Below, piece after piece: positions 25,265-35,900 of a stretch of 64,000 nucleotides of DNA; positions within the stretch are counted from its first letter, which is position 1; each line of letters opens with the position of its first letter. The stretch covers positions 105,165,796 to 105,229,795 of the forward strand of contig NC_081415.1 in the NCBI RefSeq assembly GCF_030272615.1. The letters run 5' to 3'. A program made the position numbers and the translations under genes. The notes beneath the pieces are model-generated. The model was given only the letters and a program-made list of their open reading frames with translations. It was not told the origin of the DNA and ran no database searches. The DNA is from Cryptomeria japonica. Its lineage: Eukaryota > Streptophyta > Pinopsida > Cupressales > Cupressaceae.

Positions 25265-26213
25265 ATGTGTGTGAAATTTGGAATCTGTATCTGAAACACA
25301 AACACTCAATAAATCATTACATGCATGGTTAGCTAATCAAAAGCAATAAATGTAAAAACCATAACAAATCGACCTATTGCCTCCTAAAAGATGTGAGTAT
25401 AGATTTGCTCTCAGATTTATCTGAGCAATACTAGTGACTAAACTACACCAAGACAAAGAATTTAATCTATATGAATGCAAGATTAAGCTATATGAAATCT
25501 AGATGCAAGCAATAATTATCAAGTTATATGATTCTATCAAGCTAACATGAGTGAGCTAATATGATTAAGATAATATGCAATAAGCTAAGATGCAATATTT
25601 GCAATGACTCTAGAGCAAAATCAACATGATAACAATAAAATCTCTAGCCTTTTTGATTGAGAGATGAGAGACTAAATTTATAGAAAATCTAGAGAGAAAG
25701 CGATGATCGAGATTGATTGTTGATGAGCGGTCAAGATTCTCCCAGAAGTAGCACAATCTAGGTGATTTGATGTGATTGGTTGCTTTCTTCAAATTTGAAG
25801 GAGATAAAATTGAGATAAAATTGAGATAAAATCAGAAAAAACTGATTTATTCCATTTTCCTTTCTTAAAGAAAGCTTTCTTTGATTTATTCCCTTTTATT
25901 GAATTTTGCTCCTTTTTTGAAATTTCTTTTTCAAATTATCTCAAATTAATTCCTTTAAAAAAAAAAAAATTAATGGCAAATTAATTTATTAATTTAATAT
26001 GCTAGGATATTTAATTAAATAAATAGGATAATTGATTAAAGAGATTTTGATGATTTATTTAATTGAAAAGATTAATTTGCCATGTGACATTGATGATTTA
26101 GGAATTAATTAATTAGGTGCTCAAAATTGATTTAATTGCCTTTGGTTAGGACCTTGGTGATGTAGTCGAGATTAGGGGCCTATGGTTTAGATGACCATTT
26201 TTAGGGTATTACA
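25265..26213 (-). mobile_element. 949-bp insertion, probable solo LTR
   Basis: It interrupts the Copia pol between IVQAVC and MVARFQ and is flanked by CATACT on both sides. On the minus strand it starts TGTAATACCCTAAAAATGG, a start typical of Gypsy LTRs, and ends ...CACACAT. It has no coding capacity and holds AT-rich TTAATTAA/AATTAAATAAAT blocks (25950-26110) like those in the Gypsy LTRs of this window. Best explanation: a solo LTR left after recombination of a full element. A 6-bp rather than 5-bp duplication and a one-base offset at the CA end leave the exact ends open. Confidence 0.65.
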
Positions 26214-27265
26214 CATACTGCTTGCACAATATCAGGCCTTGAAGCTGTGAGATACAATAGACTGCCAATCATGGATCTATACAAGGTCTGATCTACACCA
26301 AGTGACTCATCATCCTTGCTTAATTTGCATCCTGTCACCATGGGAATACTAACCAGTTTGTTATCCTCTATTTGAAACCTTTTCAATATGTCCTTTGCAT
26401 ACTTGGTTTGTGATATAAATATTCCTTTATCTAACTGATAAATCTACAAACCAAGGAAATATGACAGCTCTCCAAGCTTTGACATCTCAAACTCGGACTG
26501 CATTTGATCAACAAACTCTTTACATAAGATGTCCTTGATGCCTTCAAAGATGATGCCATCTACATACACCACAACTATGATCATGTGGTCTCCATCCACC
26601 TTAAAGTACAGGTTGTTGTCAACATTTCCTTTTCTGAAACCTTGCTGATGTAGGTACTTATCCAACCTAGAATACCATGCTCTAGGTGCTTGCTTCAGAC
26701 CATATAATGGTTTCTTTAATTTGCAGACAAAGTTCTCATCTTCATGCAGCTGAAAACCTTCAGGTTGCTCTATGTAGACCTCTTCTTTAAGATTGTCATT
26801 CAAAAATACAGACTTGACATCCATCTAATATACTTTGTATCTTTTATGGGCTAAGAATGCCAAGAACATCCTTATAGCTTGAAGCCTTGCAACTGGGGCA
26901 AATGTTTCTTCAAAATCTATGCCCTCTACTTGAGCATACCCCTTGCATACAAGCCTTGCCTTGTTCCTTATTACCTTGCCTTCTTTATTCATCTTGTTCC
27001 TGTAGACCCACTTAGTGCCAATAACATTCTTGTATGCTAGCCTAGGGACCAAATCCCATGTTTTTTTCTTTTCAATTTGCTACAACTCTTCTTTCATAGC
27101 CTTTATCCACTTTTCACTCTTGTTGGCTTCTCCATAAGTCCTGGGTTCCATCTCAGTCATAAGGCAAACGTTTACTTGTTCATTATTTCTTGCAAGTCTT
27201 CTTCTAGTTTGTACACCCTCATTTTCATTGCCTATGATTAGCTCTTCAGGCTGATTCTTTTGCAC
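26214..27265 (-). pseudogene. Copia reverse transcriptase
   Basis: RT copies the element RNA into DNA. Read on the minus strand: linker NKSEKWIKAMKEEL (about 27080), then [40 protein letters not shown], a stop replacing Gln before MDVKSVFLND, KLKKPLYGLKQAPRAWY, and then VVVYVDGIIF at the active site, where the family has YVDD, so the second catalytic Asp is changed to Gly. A second Gln-type stop follows LGELSYFLGL. The C-terminal part DQTLYRSMIGSLLYLTASRPDIVQ runs into the insertion. The enzyme cannot be active. Confidence 0.9.
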
Positions 27266-27407
27266 ATATCTATTTGGAGTCTTGTCGGGTACTTCTTCTT
27301 GTTCACTTTCATATTGCTCTTCATTTTCACTATGTGATTCTTCAATCTGATTTATTATGCTCTGTTTTCCTTAATGTAGATCTTCATCCACTCTTACATG
27401 TACACTC

Positions 27408-28052
27408 TCAACTACCCTTTTTAAATCTTTTGTTGAAGCACTTATAGGCCTTGTTGTGAGTAGAGTACCCCAAGAAGATACCTTCATCGCTTCTTGAATC
27501 AAAACTTCCTAATCTATCTTCATTTGTTTTGATGAAGCACTTGCTACCAAACACCTTGAAATACTTGACTGATGGTTTCCTATCATACCATAACTCATAA
27601 GGTGTCATTCTATTTTTCACTCTTATTTGAACTCTATTTAATGTGTATACAATAGTATGGATTGCTTCTTTCCAGTATACATCAGGCAGATTAGCTTCAT
27701 TCAACATTGTCTTTGTCATTTCCTTGCCTATTTTGTTCTTCCTTTCCACAACACCATTTTGTTGTTGTGTCCTAGGGGCTGAATATTGTCTTATAATTCC
27801 ATGTCTCTCACAGTAGTCTTCAAATTTATTTGATATAAACTCACCTCCATGATCTGATCTTAAACATTTTAGTTTGTATCCACTTTCCTTCTCAACCATC
27901 TTCCTAAAGATTTTGAATCTTCCATAGGCTTGAGACTTGTCTTGCAGGAAGGTGACCCAGGTCTTTCTTGAGAAATTGTCTATGAGCGGCATGAAGTATC
28001 TTTCTCCGTTTAGGGCTCTTGTTCTTGTAGGCCCACACAAATCAATATGCAC
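27408..28052 (-). pseudogene. Copia integrase
   Basis: Integrase inserts the DNA copy into the host genome. The catalytic core is nearly intact over 214 codons: MHIDLCGP with the first Asp, CLRSDHGGEFIS with the second Asp and NGVVERKN with the Glu (the D,D,E triad). It is followed by the Copia C-terminal pattern TPYELWYDRKPSVKYFKVFGSKC and GIFLGYS. The N-terminal zinc-binding part lies in the preceding frame (28058-28200) after a frameshift near 28060-28150. A stop and shift near 27370-27410 separate it from RT. Confidence 0.85.
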
Positions 28053-28057
28053 AAGCT

Positions 28058-28627
28058 CTAAAGACCTTGTAGTTTAGTACTCATTTGTCTTGAAACTCTC
28101 TTTAGTTTTTTTTCCTCTTCAACACTAATCACAAAAAGTGCTAGCTGGTTTGATAATCCGAGGTGATTATCAAAATTAATGTGACCAAGCCTTCTATGCC
28201 ACAACCAACTTTCATCAACTTGTCCCAACAAGCATTGGGACTCAAAGCATTCTTTCAAGTTGTACACATTTCCATCTATCCTTTTGCCTTCAACAACAAG
28301 TTTGCTAGTGCTTTCCTTTCTGATTTCACATCCTCTTGAGTCAAAAGTGAACATGTATCCTTTGTCACACATCTGAATTACACTCAACAAATTATGTTTT
28401 AGACCTTCCACATAATATACGTCATGATCTTTTAATTTTTCATCAATGTTTAGTGTGCCCTTCCCTTTTATCTTGATTGAAGAGTTGTCTCCAAACCTCA
28501 CTGAACCACCATTCCAATCTTCAAGCTTAATGAATTTCTTCTTATCACCAATCATATGGTTGGAGTAGCCACTATCTACTACCCACAAGTTTTTCCTTTC
28601 TGCATGTAGGGTAGTTTGAACAATCAA
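28058..28627 (-). pseudogene. Copia protease and GAG-pre-integrase region
   Basis: The protease motif is WVVDSGYSNHMIG, which keeps the catalytic Asp. Tyr replaces the usual Cys after the Ser-Gly. It is followed by VYYVEGLKHNLLSVIQMCDKGY and the pre-integrase motif WLWHRRLGHINFDN, with the His pair of the zinc-binding HHCC region. The frame is then lost near 28150 through a frameshift, so the Cys pair is read in another frame. Confidence 0.8.
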
Positions 28628-28725
28628 ACTTGACTCAACTTTGTCTTTTTCTTTTTCTACCCATACTTGTTTTGATTCTTGCTTCCTTTTTACTCCTTTG
28701 GTTCCAAAGGTGACATTTTCTTCTT

Positions 28726-29040
28726 TTATTTGGCATCTCTAAGCTTACAGTGTTTTGCAACGTGGCCCACATTTTGACAATGATAGCATTTTATATTTAC
28801 ATTGAATGATGATTTTGTAAAACTATTGTAGGGCTGAGATATATTTCTCCTACATTCATAACTCCTATGGCCATACCCATTACAATGATAACAAGTGACA
28901 TTCATATCCCTAAGTTCTACAAATGAATTTTTACTTTCAAAAATAGGAGGAGACCTATGCATTAGTCTACAATCAACAATTCTATGACCATATGCATTAC
29001 ATTTGTAGCAGTAGCCATGGAATCTAGGTACATACTAATC
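28726..29040 (-). pseudogene. Copia gag, CCHC zinc-knuckle array
   Basis: Three CCHC knuckles follow each other on the minus strand: CYKCNAYGHRIVDC (about 28970-29015), CYHCNGYGHRSYEC (about 28845-28895) and CYHCQNVGHVAKHC (about 28740-28790). They bind the element RNA during packaging. A stop before the Met at 28962 separates the first from the other two. A fourth, damaged knuckle lies upstream at about 29940-29990. Confidence 0.75.
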
Positions 29041-29895
29041 ATTGTTGAAATCGTTTCTCATTTGTCTCCTTGGAGCAACATAGTTTGGTCTTCTTGAGTT
29101 CTTTCTTCTTGTGTCCTTGACCTTGGTGAAGCCTCCATCATCAATCTTATCTTTTCCTTTAGGATCAAGATAACTGCACTTTTTAATAACAACATATGTT
29201 TTCTTCTCAATGGGCTTGCTGTCAGTGAAAGTTTTTTCATTGTGATTCTTACTTGAACAGACAAAATGTATCTCTTTATTTGTTGAGTCCTTACTAGTAG
29301 AACATTTACCGACATCAAATCCAACTTCTTTTGTATCCTTCGAGTGCTTTTTCTTGTTCAACATTTTGTCCAATGCAATCAGTGCCTCATACTTGATTCT
29401 CACCTTGAGTTCATCTTGGCACTTTTCAAGTTCGTTTCTTAGACTCGTAATCTCTTCCTCCAACTTTTGATGATCTTTCTCCTTGGCTTCTAAATCTGAT
29501 TTTGTCACTTCACACATTATTTTTTATTCTTCCAACTATATTCTCAAATCATAAATTATTGTCTTTGACTCCTCAAGAGATTTGTTTAATAGCTCTTGTT
29601 CTTCAGCAACAACATACTTAAACTTCTTGAAATATTTTCTTACTTTTCTTAGTTTTTCTAGAGCACTTATAATTTCACCTTCTAGGTCAACCACGACTTC
29701 AACTTCTTCCTCTTCATTACTACCGGCTTGAACATCATTTAGTACTCCTTGTGCCATAAAGAGATTAATTTCTCTTTCTTCTTCACTACAATCATCATTA
29801 GAGACACTCTCTTCATCCGTGGCATCATCTTCAAAGGTGTAAAGACTGTTCTTTTTCCTAAAACTTTTTCTCCTTGGTTTGTAGGATTTCTTCAT
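29035..29895 (-). pseudogene. Copia gag, acidic and coiled-coil segment
   Basis: Two open pieces are visible. 29536-29895 has an acidic run (DDATDEESVSNDD, SEEEREINLFMAQG) and a basic start (KPRRKSFRKK). 29035-29517 begins with a heptad-like helix (EKDHQKLEEEITSLRNELEKC) and continues Lys/Ser rich. Long acidic and coiled segments in gag are reported for Sireviruses. Stops near 29525 break the frame. Confidence 0.65.
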
Positions 29896-29922
29896 CTTTT
29901 CTTTACCAAAAGGTCTACTATT

Positions 29923-30769
29923 TTACTTCTCATCTTCATCTTTCTCACCATAGGGACATTTAGTGGCAAAATGTCCTATTTTACCATAGTTAAAGCACTT
30001 AAAAGGAAGCTTACCTTCATGCTTTCTTGATCCCTTTTTGAGTTTTCTCACAAAGTTAGCTACAACAGTATCTAAGTCTTCTTCAACTTCTTCATGAGAA
30101 ACTTCTACCTTACCCTTTTTGGTAGTATTAAAGGTAGCCTCTCTCTTTGACGTTTCACCACCTATAATCCTCATTTCATAAGCTGACAGAGAGCCAAACA
30201 GTTCATCCATGGAGAAGGTTTTTAGATCTTTAGCTTCTTCTATTGCAAAAACCTTTGTCATATTTTGTGGTCAATGATCTTAGGACCTTCTTGACAATCA
30301 CTTCATCTTTGACTTCTTCTCTGAGTCCTCTTATGGTATTTACAATCTCATCTACTCTTTGAATGTATTTGGCTATTTTCTCTCCTTCCTTCATTTTCAG
30401 TCCTTCAAACTATCCTCTAAGAGTTTGCAGTTTGGCCTCCTTTACCTTGACATCCCCTTCATAAATTCTTTGCAACTTATCCCATGTTTCTTTTGTAGAT
30501 GTGTAGTGCATCACTTTGACAAACTCTATATCAGATAAGCCACTAAGAATGGCATTCTTAGCTTTAGCATTATTTTCATGCTCTCTTTTAGCATCAGGGT
30601 TGGTAGGGGTTACTTGAGGAACAATATAACCATTTTTCACCGACATCCAGACATCAAAACCTATGGAAGACAGGTAGGTTTCCATTCTTCTACTCCAGAA
30701 GGGATAGTTGGTGCCATCAAAGATAGGTTCTTTAAAAGATGAGGATTCATTCCTAACCATTATGTTCAC
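29923..30769 (-). pseudogene. Copia gag, N-terminal and central domain
   Basis: Gag forms the particle shell. 30410-30769 reads MVRNESSSFKEPIFDGTNYPFWSRRM, then WDKLQRIYEGDVKVKEAKLQ, the usual plant Copia gag start (UBN2/DUF4219 type). A stop stands where Gln is expected after LQTLRG (30410-30412). The text goes on with FEGLKMKEGEKIAKYI, then after a shift with IEEAKDLKTFSMDELFGSLSAYE (30170-30261) and the knuckle CFNYGKIGHFATKC, whose second Cys is Tyr. Confidence 0.85.
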
Positions 30770-30820
30770 TAACCAGAATCTACCGAGCTAGAGAAAGATT
30801 TTACTACAGTGGGAACCTAG

Positions 30821-30832
30821 TCTCTGATACCA
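30821..30832 (-). promoter_or_regulatory. Copia primer binding site, initiator-Met tRNA
   Basis: The minus strand reads TGGTATCAGAGA, eleven of twelve bases of the standard plant site, two bases inside the 5' LTR. It fixes the orientation and the LTR boundary. Confidence 0.9.
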
Positions 30833-30834
30833 AT

Positions 30835-32974
30835 TGAAGAACACAAATGGACACTGAGAGGGGGGTGAATCAGTGTATTTCAAAACTTTAAGTTTAGTGT
30901 GCAGATTTTAAGGATGTAATGCACATAAGATCACATCACATGACACCATATATACGAGGAAAACCCAAAGTGGGAAAAACCCCGGTGAGAATAGTTGTTG
31001 GAGTCTACTACTCCAATCTAGCGACACAAGAAATCATTGATTACAATATGTTTTAGAGCACTAGCCCAAGGAGCACCAACTCCTGATATTCTGAGCACCA
31101 ACTCAAGGAGCACCAACCTCTAGTTTTATGGGCTACAACCCAAAGGAGAACCTACCCCTACTATAAGAACCCACTCAGAGATTACGATGAATATAGATTT
31201 AGTTACAAATTAGACCCCTTGCTACGAATAAAGTTTTATAGCGCCTTATTGGTTACCCCCTTTTCTTCTCTTTGCTCTCTGCACTTTGTTCTACTTTGCT
31301 CTCCTTCTGCTACTCTTTTAGCCTCTGCTCAACTTCTTGCTGCCTCTAATTGTCTCAGCTTTCTACACTCTGTCTCTAGTTTTGCAACTACTCACAACTC
31401 TCTCTCTTTTCTCTCTCTTCTTCTACTTCAGCACTCTACAACGTTCTCTATTTTTCTGCAGTTTTCTTGATGACAACACCTCTATTTGATCAGCAACCAC
31501 TACATTCAATGATACACCTCACTTCCATACTTCACATCCATCTCAGTCCAATCACATTTATTGCTCTTCTCTATTAGCTCTGTATCAGAGAATGTTTTTC
31601 ACTCCAAACCTGCATTTCAAAATATTTCATTATTTCTCTCTAAGATCTGCAGATTAGATTTTCACTTGAATCGACCACCTACATTAAATGACCCCGCTCT
31701 GTTTCTTTTGTTTAGTCTTCGTACCAGATTGCTAATTTTAGCAAGCTTGATCTATCCTACAGATCTGGTTTTGCCTCTGTTGATTTCCTCAAGCCCACCA
31801 ACCATCTATAACTCAGTTGCCATTAATGTCTTCTTCATCCTTTGTCGACCTATCTAGACAAGATCAACAACTACCTCCGTTAGATGCACTAAATTTGCAA
31901 ATTTGATTTGTTCTATCCACCAAGGAGCCGCATGTCTTCATGTTCTTCATCCAATTCACTATGTTAGTCCTAATTAACATCTTATGGACTATCGGGCTGC
32001 CCAGACTAGTTGAACTTCATGTTGTGACTAACCTTCGTGTCATGGGTCTTCAAACATGTTCATCGCTATAGTTATCTCGATGTCAATTTCTCAAATCTCC
32101 ATTGGTATATTCTTAACTATCGAGTTGATATCTTACCTCTACTCCGCCTTCAAAACTTAGCCCGATGACCATGTGATGCCTTTGGTTCCTTTCATCGGCA
32201 TGAGTTATTTTGACGAAAAACTCATCTTTGGTTTCTCTTATCGCCATAGGCTATCCCAAAGCACAATCTACATGTTGACTGACCTTATTGGCATATGTTA
32301 TCCTGAGCTGAAAGACTTTAGACCAAATGACCACTCATCAAAATGGTTATACCTATCAACATAGGAAAATCATGCTAGATCGATCGAACAAGTTATTCTG
32401 ATGCCACACTATCAACTCACCTTTATCGGCATAGGTATTCCAAAGTTCAAACTCCATGGTAACAAACTTCATCGACATAGGTTACTCTGAACGCAACCCA
32501 TTGTGACAAACTTCATCGACATATGTCATTTCGATGATTTACCCAAGGGGTCTTCTCTACATTTACCTCTGTCAAGATAGCTATCTCAATCTTGAATGTG
32601 ATCCGATGGTGTTTGCATCGGCATAGAGTATCCCAATAAGCAGATGTCGGGATAGTTTGGGCTATCGACATAGTTAAAATTAGTCATTTCTCCTTCAATA
32701 GCTACTCTGATAGGTATCCTCGGTCTTTTGGTCACCATAGCTATTCCGATGTGTAGCTCACTTTGTTATTCAACATAGCTATTCCTATACAACTTCAAGC
32801 AGAATTTTGAGGAGCAACTTCCAAATCGACTAAGTTATACTGATATGATCACTGACTAAACTTGGAAGAGCAAAATGATCATCGGTATTATTCTGATCTC
32901 TTATGCAGCCTGCAACACTTCTTCTCTGCATCCTCAGGGCATCCCTACAACCCTTGTTGACATCAATGACAATA
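30835..32974 (-). repeat. 5' LTR of the Copia element
   Basis: Plus-strand start TGAAGAACACAAATGGACAC, G-run, GTGAATCAGTG. The end is GACATCAATGACAATA, so the terminal TG on the minus strand has become TA. It has extra blocks compared with the partner, including a ~45-base partial duplication near 32465-32525. The U3 motif array is present at about 32055-32850. Confidence 0.85.
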
Positions 32975-35900
32975 ATGCCGACAATTTCCTCTACATTCTT
33001 GTATTTATATGAAAAACTTAGATCATGAACTAGACTTGCAATGGAAGGTAAACTATAAATATTATTTCTCTTAAATAAGCTTGAGATGCCCTTAAAACAC
33101 ATTGTTATCATAGCTTAAGCATATGAAAGATGATATTTGCAATAATAACAAACCCTAAGTATAAGGAAATTTGATTACAAATTACTTCTTAGATGAAATG
33201 AAACTATATGATATTACAATATTCGATTATCACCATTATGATAGTTACAATAAAAAAATTTACACTCAATACAATTGTAAGTGCTATTAAAATTTATTTT
33301 CATCATTATTGGTATCGTGAAAAATTAAACACAACCTTTAAATAAGTCCACTCTATCATCCAAAGGGGGTTTGTCCTTTGACATGAGATTTGTGGGGTTT
33401 TCATCCCTTAAACTCATCATATTCATGGGTTTTTTTTCCCTCAAACATTAATGTTGGAACAACAAGTTCTAAAAGTGATTTTTGTTAGGGTTTTGTTGGC
33501 TTGATTGAAGATCCTTTTCTTCTCAGGCTTCCAACCTAAAATACCATATGTAGAGAGGCCAATATTGGCAACAAGACTATTAGGTACTAGAGACGTATAT
33601 AAATGGGAGCAACCATACCAACTAGCACTATCTTATTTTGAAAAATGCCTAAATGTACATCCATGTACACAAAGAGGTAATAGGAAGGTATGTAAGAAGA
33701 TACTCAAAACTTGCAATAACTTCCCATGTGAATGACATGAAGACCCATGACCTCAAACACTAACTACCACATTAATGGTGGCTAGGGTAGTATAATCAAC
33801 TCCCATAATAGGAAATATACATTACAAAGTTCACATTAAAATAATAATTAGTTACACAACATACTCCTCCCATGGCTACATCAAGTTGATCATTTTTTGA
33901 TACCGAATAAATGAAAAGACAAACAAATTCCTAGCTAATCTAATAAGGGAACAATGCAAGTATATCAACGGGCTATATTAATTTTAGCAAAGTAATAATA
34001 GATAAAATAGAATGAAGAGAAACATAAAGAAACAAAACAAAATATACCTTGGAAAACCTAAGTAAAGGAAAAAAATTCAACCTATAAAGCATACACCCAA
34101 TTTTTATTCAAGAATAAGTGTTTTAATATAATAATGGAGGTTTCATGTTTTATTAGATATCTACACTTTAACATAACCCCACATAACATTTAATATTTAA
34201 TATCCACCCTAAGAATTCAATATAGAGGCTGGGGAGACTTGTGAAATCATGAATTATTTCAAAACCATGAGACAATACTTGGATTAAATAGTCCATATAC
34301 AATCCATGTCCCTTCCTCCAAGAGAAACTCCTCTTAACTTGTAAAGTAACTTCTCACTAAATTGGTCGACCACTATGTGGAGGCAATACAATCTCTTATA
34401 ATCCTCTTAGAGATGGCTACAAGTGTTTGGTGATAAATTCTAGTCATAGTCCAAGTGGTAACCCCTATTAAGTATTTTCTTATACTTGTCACAAGACTAA
34501 TAACACATGAAGAATATTTATGTAGTGTCATAAATTGAACTCCTTTATTTATGAGCTCAATTCCATACTCTCCTAGCACTCATTTTAATTTTTCCATTCC
34601 TCTAAATATTTTGGGACCTTTTCTTGCCTTGAATTAATCCTCAATTCAAGAACATAAGTCCTATTTTACTTTAATACATCAACTTATTCTTATTTGGGCC
34701 CTTATTTTAAGTGTTCCCTTTCTCTTATATAATTTTAAGCTTATATGCGTCCTACCTCATTTTAAAGTTCAATACACTTTCCCCCCATTAAATATTGTCA
34801 TTTTTCATATAAATTATAGTTTTGATATTAGGGCTTTATTGTCTTGCACCCCTTAAAATTTAGGCCTATTTTGTTGGGACTATGTGGCTTAGTTCGACGC
34901 TTTTTGGAAAAAAATTCGAGAGGATAATATGTTAGCCTCAGCCTTTCCAGATCTATCCTCGATATGTGAAAATGATTATTTTAAGTCAACCAAAAAGTGA
35001 ATTTACCTTGAGAAGCCCATATAAGACATCATCCCTAATGTATTTCATCACCTACAAGTTTCATTCCAAGAGCGATTATTATTCTTCAAGAGTAAATCTA
35101 AGATTAAAGAGCAATAATCTACAACAAGACAAAATCAAGTAATTAATTTTATGATGATTCATCATGATATTGCATCAAAACATGGAGAACTTATCCTAAG
35201 AGCATTACATCATCAATTGAAGGTATTTTCATTTCAAATTTCTATTTCCTACTCATCATTGTTGTAGGATTGAGTCCAACCTAAGGCTTGATTGAGGAAA
35301 GCCCCTTTATAGCCCAAATACCATTTTTCTCCTCTTTTGTGCAAATATAGGCTCATAAATAGGTTTTAGGCCCAAACTGAGGATATAGGGAGTGTAATAT
35401 AGACAAAGATAGAGACAACAAGACCAGTTCATTATAAAAGAGGAGGACAATGGTTCCTAGCACCCCTATCCACTGGGAATAGGGAGCCTAGCACCATAGT
35501 CTAGGTGGTTTGCCCTGAAAGTTGACTAGACAAAAGATTGGAAGCTCCCGAGTTTAGTTTGATACCTATTTTATACTCAGACACCTATTAGGACTAGGGA
35601 ATCTTGCCATAGTGTCTTCCCATTTTCAACTTCTATTTTTGTGACAAGTTCCTCTTTGCATCCCATTTCCAGATCTATGTTTGTTCTTTGACTATTAGTT
35701 CTACATTTGTCCGTTTATGCTATTTATTGTCAATTTTGCACTATTTAGCCCAGTTCTTTACATCTATCTTTTCCAATCAATAAAATAAATAAAAGAGAAA
35801 AATTAATACCATCAAGTGCCCAACTCTTCCAGGGGTTTGTATTTGGGCTTATTGGTTGTTCTCCAATGTAATTTGTGGGATTGGGTTTGATACCTAGTTT

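Larger units (their letters stand above)
22235..32974 (-). mobile_element. Complete but inactivated Copia (Sirevirus-like) retrotransposon
   Basis: Two long LTRs (22235-24334 and 30835-32974) bracket, in minus-strand order, PBS, gag, protease, integrase, RT, RNase H and polypurine tracts. The order integrase before RT defines Ty1/Copia. Several PPTs before the 3' LTR, a long acidic and coiled gag and a CCHC array suggest the Sirevirus group (inference). No target duplication is visible: GTTTA on the left and ATGCC on the right. The LTRs carry many substitutions and indels, and every reading frame has stops or shifts, so the element is old. A 949-bp insertion splits RT from RNase H. Confidence 0.9.

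Noticed and set aside
22230-32979. Target-site duplication of the Copia element
   Set aside because: GTTTA on the left and ATGCC on the right do not match. The duplication is lost or the element is recombinant.
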